The notes under the pieces are model-generated. The model did no database searches, was not told the DNA's origin, and saw nothing but the letters and a program-made list of their open reading frames with translations. From positions 1 through 64,000 of the forward strand of contig JAQVXV010000006.1 in the NCBI GenBank assembly GCA_028708945.1: DNA of 64,000 nt. Reading direction: 5' to 3'. Numbering within the stretch: position 1 is the first letter of the stretch; each line of letters opens with the position of its first letter. The position numbers and the translations under genes are program-made. The stretch is from Bacilli bacterium. GTDB taxonomy: Bacteria; Bacillota_I; Bacilli_A; RF39; UBA660. Shown one piece after another: positions 51,465 to 59,379 of this stretch.

Positions 51465-52235
51465 TTAACCCTTTTTCATGTCGTCTAAAACAATATCTTC
51501 CATCGAATAAGCTGACCCTTTATTATAATTACCTGTTATTGCTTGGGATTTATATATTCCAGTTATTGAAACATTATTTTCATTTACTATTAAATCAAAA
51601 TTACCTGTTTCTGTTTGACAAATAGCTTTCTCTTCTTCAATATTGCAAGTAATATATTCATTAGTATCAGTCTCAATCTTAATTTTTAGCGAATCACCTA
51701 TTTGATACATTTTAAAAGTATAGTTATCATTGCTATAAATTCCATTCCATTTACTAAACAGAATAACTTTATCATCACCAAAATTATCATTAAAATAGTT
51801 TATCATTGTATATTCTTGTTGTTTGTTATATTTTCCTGCATATATCAAACCGTCTTTGTTTTCAACTGTTATGACGTTATTTTGATAAGTTATTTTTTGA
51901 GTATTATTAGACGATGATATTTGTTTTAAATTTTCGCTATTAATTTTATATGTTACTTTTTCATTTGAAGTTTCTTTATTTGTAGTGACAATTAAATTAT
52001 TATCATCTGCTTTATAAATTTTTAAAATTTTTCCATCATCTGTTTGATAAACTCCACTCCAAATTACTTCGGCTTCTTTTTTTGTTTCCTCATCTTTTTT
52101 ATCAGTTAAATTACTTGTTGGATTCCCATTTATTAAAAAATAAATATCATCTAAAAATGCAACAAATGTAATTAGTATAAGTCCTATAACTGATAAATAT
52201 ATTAATGTTCCTTTTGCTCCTCTATTTCTTCTCAT
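51465..52235 (-). CDS. Membrane-anchored protein with an internally duplicated outer domain, unknown
   Basis: 256 residues: basic N-terminus, one transmembrane helix (about 10-33), acidic linker (KKDEETKKEAEV), then two similar beta-rich repeats of about 95 residues. Matching points: WSGVYQTDDGKILKIYK with WNGIYSNDNYTFKMYQ, and YAGKYNKQQEYTMINYF with ITGNYNKGSAYSMEDIV. Family not recognised; a small outer sensing or binding module is likely. RBS GGAGGAAA; 8 bases after mutL, 31 before proS. Confidence 0.72.
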   Translation of the reverse strand: MRRNRGAKGTLIYLSVIGLILITFVAFLDDIYFLINGNPTSNLTDKKDEETKKEAEVIWSGVYQTDDGKILKIYKADDNNLIVTTNKETSNEKVTYKINSENLKQISSSNNTQKITYQNNVITVENKDGLIYAGKYNKQQEYTMINYFNDNFGDDKVILFSKWNGIYSNDNYTFKMYQIGDSLKIKIETDTNEYITCNIEEEKAICQTETGNFDLIVNENNVSITGIYKSQAITGNYNKGSAYSMEDIVLDDMKKG

Positions 52236-52243
52236 ATTTCCTC

Positions 52244-54004
52244 CTAAAATCCACTTCTTTTAAATAATTTTTCCAAATCGTAATTAGTAAATGAAACAAT
52301 TGTTGGTCTTCCATGCGGACAATTGAATGGATTATCACATTTTCTTAAGTCGTTTATCAGGTTTTCCATCTCTTTTAATGTTATGTTATTATTAGCTTTT
52401 ATACTTAGTTTACAACTTATCATTGTTGCTAAAGAATCATTGAATTTTTCAATATCAAATTTTTTTTCAATTGATATAACTAAATCGATGATTCTTCTTA
52501 TTGCTTCTTCTTCATAACCTTTTGGTAACCACAAAGGATGAGATTTTATAATTACTGAATTAATACCAAATTCTTGAATATCAAAATTCATATTCTTAAG
52601 TATTTCAACATTTTCTTTTAAGATTATGAATTCACTATTTGTCAATTCAATTGTAATTGGTATTAATAAGGATGTACTTGTATTATCAGGATTTCCAAGT
52701 TTTCTTTTATAGAACTCATAATTTATTCTCTCTTTAGCGGCATGTTGATCAATTAGATACATTCCTAATTCATTTTGACAAACTATATAAGTTCCATGTA
52801 CTAGTCCTACAGGATAAAGCTCTTTTAATATTTCTTTACTTTGTTCTTCAGTATCGATTGTTACATTTATATTATTTTCAATAATATCTATTTCTTCATT
52901 AAGTTCTTCAACTCGATTTAAATCTAATTTTATTTCTTCATAATTAGTTTTTTTGTAAATAGATTCTGTAAACGAATCGTTAAAAGGCACTTCTGATTTA
53001 TACTCTAAAGTAGGAATTAAATTTTTGTCTTTTAAGGCTTCTTTTATAGTTTTATCAATCAAATCAAGAAGTTCTTCTAGTTTACTAAATTTTACATCCA
53101 TCTTTGTTGGATGTATATTTACATCTACTAATGTTGGATCAAGTTCAATATTTATAACAGTAATAGGATATCTATTATCCGGTTTATAACCGTGATAACT
53201 ATCATTTATAACTCTGTTTAAATCCATGTTTTTTACAACTCGACCATTGACAATTGTAATCATATGGGCTCTTGTTGAACGATGGATTTCTGGTTTACTT
53301 ATATAACCACTTATTTCATAATCATTGTTTTCATTTTTTATTTCAATCATTTTCTTAGTAATTTCTAAACCATATATATCGTTTATTGTCTTTAGCAATT
53401 CGCCTCTACCATCGGTTTTTAGTAATACACTTTCATTATTTATTAATGTGAATTTAATATCAGGATGGGAAAGAGCAATTTTAGATACATAATCACTTAT
53501 ATTAGATAGTTCAGAATATAAACTTTTTAAATGTTTAAGACGTGCTGGTGTATTGTAAAATATATCATTTACTGCTATGATGGTCCCTTTTCGAGCATCT
53601 CCTTTTTGATTGCTTATTAATTTACCACCTTTTATATGAATTATATTACCTACTTCACCGGTTGATGTTTTTAAAATTATGTCACTTACACTGGCGATAC
53701 TTGGTAGAGCTTCACCTCTGAACCCTAAAGTTGTAATTTGATATAGATCATCTTCATCAAAGACTTTACTTGTAGCATGTCTTGAAAACGCTAGTAAGGC
53801 ATCCTTTTCATCCATACCTTTACCATTATCGGTAACTTTTATCATTTTAGTACCAGAATCAATAAGTTCAATTTTGATTTCTGAACTAAGTGCATCGATA
53901 CTATTCTCAACTAATTCTTTAACTACTGATGCACATTTTTCAACAACTTCACCAGCGGCTATTTTATTAGCAAGTAATTCTTCCATGATTTTTATTTTTC
54001 CCAT
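52244..54004 (-). CDS. mutL: DNA mismatch repair endonuclease MutL
   Basis: 586 residues. GHKL ATPase: VVKELVENSIDALSS, TDNGKGMD, TLGFRGEALPSIASVS. The C-terminal domain keeps the endonuclease motif DQHAAKERINYE (DQHAx2Ex4E) and CPHGRPT, so it is the nicking type used where MutH is absent. mutS is not in the window. Promoter overlaps the uvrC terminator. Confidence 0.96.
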   Translation of the reverse strand: MGKIKIMEELLANKIAAGEVVEKCASVVKELVENSIDALSSEIKIELIDSGTKMIKVTDNGKGMDEKDALLAFSRHATSKVFDEDDLYQITTLGFRGEALPSIASVSDIILKTSTGEVGNIIHIKGGKLISNQKGDARKGTIIAVNDIFYNTPARLKHLKSLYSELSNISDYVSKIALSHPDIKFTLINNESVLLKTDGRGELLKTINDIYGLEITKKMIEIKNENNDYEISGYISKPEIHRSTRAHMITIVNGRVVKNMDLNRVINDSYHGYKPDNRYPITVINIELDPTLVDVNIHPTKMDVKFSKLEELLDLIDKTIKEALKDKNLIPTLEYKSEVPFNDSFTESIYKKTNYEEIKLDLNRVEELNEEIDIIENNINVTIDTEEQSKEILKELYPVGLVHGTYIVCQNELGMYLIDQHAAKERINYEFYKRKLGNPDNTSTSLLIPITIELTNSEFIILKENVEILKNMNFDIQEFGINSVIIKSHPLWLPKGYEEEAIRRIIDLVISIEKKFDIEKFNDSLATMISCKLSIKANNNITLKEMENLINDLRKCDNPFNCPHGRPTIVSFTNYDLEKLFKRSGF

Positions 54005-54019
54005 GCTACCACCATATAA

Positions 54020-54048
54020 ATTATACTATAAATAAAGAAAAAAACCAA
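54020..54048 (-). promoter_or_regulatory. Promoter of mutL
   Basis: TTGGTT (54043-54048), 17-bp spacer, TATAAT (54020-54025) on minus. The -35 is the downstream arm of the uvrC terminator hairpin. Confidence 0.65.
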
Positions 54049-54058
54049 TATTTATTGG
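54037..54058 (-). terminator. Terminator of uvrC
   Basis: Minus-strand CCAATA-AA-TATTGG followed by seven T; overlaps the uvrC stop codon. Confidence 0.82.
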
Positions 54059-55806
54059 CTTTCATGTAAAAAAACATATAATTGTTGTGCTACTTTAGAA
54101 GGTAATAAGGTTTCAAGTTCAGAAATAGAAAGTTTTTTTAATGAAGTAATAGTTTTATATTTTTTAAGCAATTTATTTTTTCTAACATTCCCGATTCCTT
54201 CAATATTATCTAGTATACTTTCTAAAGCGCCCTTACTCCTCAATTGTTTATGATAATTAATAGTAAAATTATGAACTTCACTTTGCATACGTTCTAAATA
54301 ATGAAATAAATTTGAGTTTTTCTTTATTTCAATAGGATCTGGGGTCAATAAGGTATTAGTATTATGATGTTTATCTTTTTTTAATCCTACTACTTTAATA
54401 TTTAAATTTAAACTTTCTAATACTTTTAATGCAACATTTATTTGTCCTAGACCACCATCGACGACTATTAAATCTGGTTTTACTAAATTATTGTTTAAAA
54501 CTCTAAAATATCTTCTATAAATCACTTCTTCCATAGTCTTATAATCATCATTTTTATCAATGTGAATTTTATATTTTCTATATTCGTTTTTAGCTTCTTT
54601 TCCATTTATAAAAACAACCATCCCTGAAACATTAAAATCTCCAAATAAATTAGAGTTATCAAATATTTCAATTCGATCTAATTTTTCTAAATTTAATAAT
54701 TCTTTTAATTCATTATTAGCGTCAATGGTTCTTTGTTCATCCTTTTTTACTAGTTCAATTTTTTCTTTTAAAGTTATTTTAGCATTATCATTAGCCATTT
54801 CGACTATATTTTTTTTAATTCCTTTTAAAGGTGATTTAACGGTTATTCTAAGGTGTTCTGATAGTAAATCAGCACTTAAGATAGAAGGTACTAGTAGTTC
54901 TTTAGGAAGAATTACATTTGTTTGATAAAATTTAGCAATATATCTTGTTAACTCATTTTCAATAGTATCGACAAGGTTTATTATTTTAGAATGGCGCTCA
55001 AGTATCTTGCCAGTTCTAATGAAAAATACTTGTATACTTAAATAATTATTATCAGAATAATATCCTAAAACATCGATATCGGCATTTTCTCTTATTTCAA
55101 CTTTTTGTTTAGATGTAATTAAAGAAATATCATCTAACAATCCTTTTAATTCTAAAGCACGTTCATAATTCATTTTTTCGCTTGCAACATTCATTTCATT
55201 TTTTAGTTTATCGGCAACTAAAGTTTCATCACCTTTTAGAAATTTGATTATTTCATTATTCATTTCTTCGATTATATTATTTTCAATATTATTGACACAA
55301 TATCCTAAACATTGTCCGATATGATAATATAAACAAGGTTTCTTAGGGTACGTTTTACATTTTCTAAGTGGATAAATTCTATTTAATAAATTAACGGTCT
55401 TTCTTGCTGAAGTAACATTTGGATAAGGACCATATAGCGATGTTTTATTTCTTTTTCGATTTAGATTTCTAACTATTTTTAATCTTGGAACTTTTTCTTT
55501 AGTTAGTTCAATATAAGGATAACTTTTGTCATCTCTTAATAAGATATTATATTTAGGATCATATTTTTTTATTAAATTAAGTTCAAGGATTAAAGCTTCA
55601 GCTTCAGTTGATACTACTACATATTCAAAGTCTTTTATTTCGCTTACTAATTTTAAAGTCTTGTAATTATGGGTACCTGTAAAATATGAAGTTAAACGAT
55701 TTTTTAAGTTCTTAGCTTTACCAACATATATAATAATACCATCTGAGTTTTTCATTTGATAACAGCCCGGTTTAGTCGGGACTAAAGAAAGTTTTCCCTT
55801 AAACAT
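54052..55806 (-). CDS. uvrC: Excinuclease ABC subunit C
   Basis: Dual-incision nuclease of nucleotide excision repair. 584 residues: GIY-YIG domain (PGCYQMKNSDGIIIYVGKAKN), a cysteine region (CKTYPKKPCLYYHIGQCLGYC), UVR motif (ALELKGLLDDI), RNase H-like 5' nuclease domain (EIFDNSNLFGDFNVSGMVVF, DLIVVDGGLGQ) and tandem HhH (LESILDNIEGIGNVRKNKLLKKY). Monocistronic; extended -10 TG-A-TATAAT upstream. Confidence 0.97.
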   Translation of the reverse strand: MFKGKLSLVPTKPGCYQMKNSDGIIIYVGKAKNLKNRLTSYFTGTHNYKTLKLVSEIKDFEYVVVSTEAEALILELNLIKKYDPKYNILLRDDKSYPYIELTKEKVPRLKIVRNLNRKRNKTSLYGPYPNVTSARKTVNLLNRIYPLRKCKTYPKKPCLYYHIGQCLGYCVNNIENNIIEEMNNEIIKFLKGDETLVADKLKNEMNVASEKMNYERALELKGLLDDISLITSKQKVEIRENADIDVLGYYSDNNYLSIQVFFIRTGKILERHSKIINLVDTIENELTRYIAKFYQTNVILPKELLVPSILSADLLSEHLRITVKSPLKGIKKNIVEMANDNAKITLKEKIELVKKDEQRTIDANNELKELLNLEKLDRIEIFDNSNLFGDFNVSGMVVFINGKEAKNEYRKYKIHIDKNDDYKTMEEVIYRRYFRVLNNNLVKPDLIVVDGGLGQINVALKVLESLNLNIKVVGLKKDKHHNTNTLLTPDPIEIKKNSNLFHYLERMQSEVHNFTINYHKQLRSKGALESILDNIEGIGNVRKNKLLKKYKTITSLKKLSISELETLLPSKVAQQLYVFLHESQ

Positions 55807-55832
55807 AATATCACCATTGTTATTATATCATA

Positions 55833-55861
55833 TTGTCTTAAAATATATAATCGGTTATAAT
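55833..55861 (+). promoter_or_regulatory. Promoter of the YigZ-family gene
   Basis: TTGTCT (55833-55838), 17-bp spacer, TATAAT (55856-55861), 15 bases before the ATG; divergent from uvrC. Confidence 0.72.
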
Positions 55862-55876
55862 TAGGTTGGTGATTTA

Positions 55877-56458
55877 ATGTTATCAATAAAAAGTAATGTT
55901 GAATTTGAAACAATTACAAATAAATCAAAGTTCATTTGTTTTTTAATTAAAATCGATGAAGTTGATGATGTTTCTGATTTTATGAAAGAAATAAAAATTA
56001 AATACAAGGATGCAAATCATTACTGCTATGCTTATATAATTGATAATTATAAGAAGTGTTCAGATGATAAAGAACCTTCTGGTACTGCTGGCGTTCCTAT
56101 GTTAAATGTACTTGAAAAAAACAACTTAAATCATATATTATGTGTTATTGTAAGATATTTTGGTGGTGTTAAATTAGGTGCGGGTGGCCTTGTAAGAGCT
56201 TACTCTAATAGTTTATCAAATGCACTTAAAAAAACCGAAATAATAAGTTTAGAAGAAGGAATTAGAATTGAAATAATTTTTAATTTTGACAAGATAAAAA
56301 TAATTGATAATTTACTTAAAGACTTTGAAACTGATAAATATTTTGCAGATAAGATAACCTACACCTTTGCAATAAGTATGAATAAATATCAAAATATTAA
56401 AAACATTTTAATCGAAAATTGTCTTGATGTTATAGAAAAAGAAAACGTTCTATTGTAG
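55877..56458 (+). CDS. IMPACT/YigZ family protein
   Basis: 193 residues. N-terminal UPF0029 domain: FICFLIKIDEVDDVSDFM, DANHYCYAYIID, DDKEPSGTAGVPMLNVL, VIVRYFGGVKLGAGGLVRAYSN; short C-terminal DUF1949 domain. Distant relative of the eukaryotic translation regulator IMPACT; bacterial role unclear. RBS TTGGTGA. Confidence 0.92.
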   Translation: MLSIKSNVEFETITNKSKFICFLIKIDEVDDVSDFMKEIKIKYKDANHYCYAYIIDNYKKCSDDKEPSGTAGVPMLNVLEKNNLNHILCVIVRYFGGVKLGAGGLVRAYSNSLSNALKKTEIISLEEGIRIEIIFNFDKIKIIDNLLKDFETDKYFADKITYTFAISMNKYQNIKNILIENCLDVIEKENVLL

Positions 56459-56480
56459 ATTGCTACTTTATGAACGTTTT
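56442..56480 (+). terminator. Terminator of the YigZ-family gene
   Basis: AAAACGTTC (56442-56450) pairs with GAACGTTTT (56472-56480), with an inner GTAG...CTAC helix in the loop; T-run follows. It spans the stop codon. Confidence 0.68.
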
Positions 56481-56488
56481 TATTATAA

Positions 56489-56515
56489 AAAAAATAGATG
56501 TAATACATCTATTTT
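56489..56515 (-). terminator. Terminator of rpsB-tsf
   Basis: 11-bp perfect stem AAAATAGATGT/ACATCTATTTT (56505-56515 with 56491-56501) followed by T-run on minus; contains the tsf stop. Confidence 0.87.
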
Positions 56516-57384
56516 CCTTCTATTTGTTTTGCTACTTCTTCAGCAAAGTTGTCTTCTCTTTTTTGTATTCCTTCGCCTACTTCGTAACGAACCATTTTAA
56601 TGATTTTACTATCATTATTTTTTAAGAATGCTGAAACTTTAAGATCTCCATCTTTAACGAAAGCTTGTTCTGTTAGACAAATTTCTTCGTAATATTTACG
56701 AATTCTTCCTTCTACCATTTTTTCAGCAATTTCTGCTGGTTTTCCTTCATTAATAGCTTGTTCTTTTAATACTGCTCTTTCTCTTTCAACTTCTTCTTTT
56801 GGAACATCTTCCTTTGAAACATATATTGGTCTCATTGCTGCTGTATGCATTGCAATATCTTTTGCAACTTCATCATTTCCACCTTCAATTAAGGTTAATA
56901 CAGCAATTTTTCCACCCAAATGAATATATGAACCAAAAATTTGATCATCAGTTTTAGTTACTTTTTCAAATCTTCTAAAACTTAGTTTTTCACCAATTTT
57001 TGAGGTTTTAGCAATTAAAATATCATTAATGCTTGTTCCATCAGATGTTAAATTTAATACATCTTCAATTGTCTTTGGATTATTATCAATAATCGAATTG
57101 GCAATTGTATCTACTAATTCTTTAAATTCTATATTTTTTGCAACGAAATCTGTTTCAGAATTTACTTCAACGATTACGGCATCATTATCTTTAATAAGAA
57201 TTACAGATGTGCCTTCTGCAGCAATACGCTCTGATTTTTTAGCAGCTGTTGCAATACCTTTTTCTCTTAAATAATCCATTGCTTTTTCAATGTCGCCATT
57301 TGTATGTTCTAGAGCTTTTTTACAGTTAAGCATTCCTGCTCCTGATTTTTCTCTTAATTCTTTTACTAAGCTAGCACTTATCAT
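56509..57384 (-). CDS. tsf: Translation elongation factor Ts
   Basis: Nucleotide exchange factor for EF-Tu. About 291 residues: ISASLVKELREKSGAGMLNCKKAL (UBA-like N-domain), EVNSETDFVAKN, then core subdomains ending in GEGIQKREDNFAEEVAKQ. Start at ATG 57384, seven bases after AAAGGA; ATG 57390 overlaps that RBS. Co-transcribed with rpsB. Confidence 0.97.
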   Translation of the reverse strand: MISASLVKELREKSGAGMLNCKKALEHTNGDIEKAMDYLREKGIATAAKKSERIAAEGTSVILIKDNDAVIVEVNSETDFVAKNIEFKELVDTIANSIIDNNPKTIEDVLNLTSDGTSINDILIAKTSKIGEKLSFRRFEKVTKTDDQIFGSYIHLGGKIAVLTLIEGGNDEVAKDIAMHTAAMRPIYVSKEDVPKEEVERERAVLKEQAINEGKPAEIAEKMVEGRIRKYYEEICLTEQAFVKDGDLKVSAFLKNNDSKIIKMVRYEVGEGIQKREDNFAEEVAKQIEGK

Positions 57385-57408
57385 AAACATTTCCTTTCTT
57401 AAAGATAA

Positions 57409-58527
57409 TTATTTTAAAGCATCTAATAATTCTGCTTTTTTCATTGTAGAATAACCTTTTATTTCTTTAGATTTTGCTAATTCTCTTAATTCTGAAACAG
57501 TCTTAGAAGATAAATCTTCTTTGGCTTTTTTTACTGTCTCTTTTTTAGCAACTTCTTTTTTAACTGGTTGTTCTGTTTTTGTAACTTTTACTTCTTTTTC
57601 AACTTTTACTTCTTTTTCAACTTTTACTTCTTCTTGTACTTTTTCTTCTTTTTGTACTTTTACTTTGTTTTCAATTTGATTTTTATCAAATTTTACTTCT
57701 TTTCTTTGTTCAGGTCTTTTGTATCTATCATTCCTTGGTCTAAAATCCCTGTCCTTTGATCTATTTTCTTTATTACTTACATTCTCTAATGCTTTTTGCA
57801 TTACATCGCCATCTGTTTTCTTATTATCGCTGTAATCAATGATTTCTCCACCATTAACTGCAACAATAGCATTATTCATAACACTAACAATAAGTTTTAC
57901 TGCTCTGATAGCGTCATCGTTTCCTGGAATTACATAATCTACCATATCTGGATCACAATTTGTATCTACGATTCCAAATATTGGTATCTTTAATGCTCTT
58001 GCTTCTCTAATAGCAATCTCTTCTTTAGTAGGATCAACTATAAATAAAGCATCTGGTAAACGATTCATATCTCTTATACCTGCTAATAAATTATTAAGTT
58101 TATCGTATTCTTTTCTTAAACCAATAACTTCTTTTTTAGGTAATAATTTGAATGTCCCATCTTTTTCCATATTTTCGATTTCTTCTAATCTTTTGATTCT
58201 ACTTCTAATTGTTTTAAAATTAGTTAATGTACCACCAAGCCATCTTGTGTTTATGTAATAAGAGTTAGATCTTAAAGCCTCTTCCTTTATTACTTCACTT
58301 GCTTGTTTTTTAGTACCTACATATAAAACCTTTCCACCATTTTCAGCGATTGTATGAAAAGCCTTATAAGCATCATCAATCATCTTTGCTGTTTTTTGTA
58401 AGTCAATAATATAGATATCATCCCTAGAAGTGAAAATGTATTCCTTCATTTTAGGATTCCATCTTTTTGTTTGATGTCCGAAATGAACACCAGCCTCAAG
58501 TAAATAGTTTATTGAAACAACTGACAT
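57409..58527 (-). CDS. rpsB: 30S ribosomal protein S2 with C-terminal tail and Rho_N-like domain
   Basis: 372 residues, about 120 more than a usual S2. Residues 1-232 are normal S2: [75 protein letters not shown] charged, low-complexity linker follows (about 233-338, with KVEKEV repeats), and then a compact helical segment (339-372: [20 protein letters not shown] then [12 protein letters not shown]) that matches the Rho_N/SAP-like fold. RBS AGGAGG. Structured leader and strong promoter upstream. The added domain may bind RNA near the mRNA channel; that is inference. Confidence 0.93.
   Translation of the reverse strand: MSVVSINYLLEAGVHFGHQTKRWNPKMKEYIFTSRDDIYIIDLQKTAKMIDDAYKAFHTIAENGGKVLYVGTKKQASEVIKEEALRSNSYYINTRWLGGTLTNFKTIRSRIKRLEEIENMEKDGTFKLLPKKEVIGLRKEYDKLNNLLAGIRDMNRLPDALFIVDPTKEEIAIREARALKIPIFGIVDTNCDPDMVDYVIPGNDDAIRAVKLIVSVMNNAIVAVNGGEIIDYSDNKKTDGDVMQKALENVSNKENRSKDRDFRPRNDRYKRPEQRKEVKFDKNQIENKVKVQKEEKVQEEVKVEKEVKVEKEVKVTKTEQPVKKEVAKKETVKKAKEDLSSKTVSELRELAKSKEIKGYSTMKKAELLDALK
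57584..57673. repeat. 18-bp degenerate tandem repeat inside rpsB
   Basis: Five copies of an 18-bp unit; the first two (57584-57601 and 57602-57619) are identical and the next three diverge. They encode the Lys/Glu/Val-rich linker of S2. Confidence 0.8.
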
Positions 58528-58627
58528 ATTTTTCCTCCTTTTGTTTTTCCTCCGAACATTTCTTCTTTTTATATCACCATATTTGGCACTAGATATAAAA
58601 ATCCATGTCGTGTGTATTTAAAAAGCC
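58528..58627 (-). promoter_or_regulatory. Structured leader of rpsB-tsf
   Basis: About 100-base 5' UTR. It holds a perfect 10-bp stem (58592-58601 with 58566-58575) whose 16-base loop can also pair internally (CCA/TGG). Two AGGAGG-like sites (near 58536 and 58549) lie between hairpin and start. Probably an autoregulatory site for S2; not a known Firmicute family to me. Confidence 0.5.
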
Positions 58628-58633
58628 ATAATA

Positions 58634-58663
58634 ATTATACCATAATTATATTAAAATAGACAA
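58634..58663 (-). promoter_or_regulatory. Promoter of rpsB-tsf
   Basis: TTGTCT (58658-58663), 18-bp spacer, TG-G-TATAAT (-10 at 58634-58639) on minus. Confidence 0.75.
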
Positions 58664-58664
58664 A

Positions 58665-58698
58665 AAAAATAATAAAATTTGTGTTTTTTATTATTTTT
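58665..58698 (-). terminator. Terminator of tdk
   Basis: Minus-strand 13-bp stem AAAAATAATAAAA/TTTTATTATTTTT (58686-58698 with 58665-58677, loop 8), all A/T, then more T. Spans the tdk stop. Confidence 0.72.
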
Positions 58699-59308
58699 CA
58701 ATATTAAATGGTTTATTTAATGATTCTTTTTTCAATTTTAAGACTTTTTCTATATAATCTAGCCCACATAATGGTTCATAGATAACATTATCCGATAAAC
58801 CATCAATTAATATTTTGTCGCCATCTACTACAAATTCACCGTTTATTTTTCTAGCATTAAAATTTGCATTAGCCTTACAGTTACATCTGGTTTTTAAAGG
58901 TACCAAAACATCACTTAGTTCAAGTAATCTTTTACTTCCTTCGAATAAATGAGTAGTAAAATCAGTTCTTAAACCATAACAATTAACTGGAATATCAATT
59001 AATTTTGTTATCTTCCAAAGTTCTTCAACTTGGTTTGAAGTTAAGAATTGTGCTTCATCTACTAATATAGACGCGGCATCTTTAATAACTGGTGCATAAT
59101 CATAAAGAGAAGCATTTAATGGTAATAAAATATCTACTTTGCGCTCAATGCCTATTCTAGATACTATTTTATCTTCACCTTTTGAATCAACTAAAGACTT
59201 TATAACAACAACTTTATAGCCTTTTTCTTCTAAATTATGTGCATCTTTTAATAATTCAATCGTTTTACCTGAGTTCATTGTACCATAATAAAATGTAAGA
59301 TCTGCCAT
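58691..59308 (-). CDS. tdk: Thymidine kinase
   Basis: Salvage enzyme, type II. 205 residues: P-loop GTMNSGKTIELL (9-20), VDEAQF, CYGLRTDF (lasso-side), zinc-site cysteines in TRCNCKANANF and PLCGLDY, and VVDGDKI. Monocistronic with strong promoter. In many Firmicutes tdk lies beside prfA; not here. Confidence 0.95.
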   Translation of the reverse strand: MADLTFYYGTMNSGKTIELLKDAHNLEEKGYKVVVIKSLVDSKGEDKIVSRIGIERKVDILLPLNASLYDYAPVIKDAASILVDEAQFLTSNQVEELWKITKLIDIPVNCYGLRTDFTTHLFEGSKRLLELSDVLVPLKTRCNCKANANFNARKINGEFVVDGDKILIDGLSDNVIYEPLCGLDYIEKVLKLKKESLNKPFNIEK

Positions 59309-59325
59309 ACTACCACCCTGATATA

Positions 59326-59354
59326 ATTATACGAACTATTCTATAGATAGTCAA
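59326..59354 (-). promoter_or_regulatory. Promoter of tdk
   Basis: TTGACT (59349-59354), 17-bp spacer, TATAAT (59326-59331) on minus; starts at the edge of the previous gene's terminator. Confidence 0.75.
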
Positions 59355-59355
59355 G

Positions 59356-59379
59356 AAAAAAACAGAATATTATTCTGTT
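59356..59379 (-). terminator. Terminator of the fused ABC transporter gene
   Basis: Minus-strand AACAGAAT-AAT-ATTCTGTT then TTTTT; contains the stop codon. Confidence 0.82.

Noticed and set aside
57584..57673. CRISPR-like array
   Set aside because: The 18-bp units are contiguous without spacers and lie in frame in rpsB.
57568..57759. Plus-strand frame encoding a Phe/Tyr-rich protein
   Set aside because: It is the antisense of the Lys/Glu repeat linker of S2.
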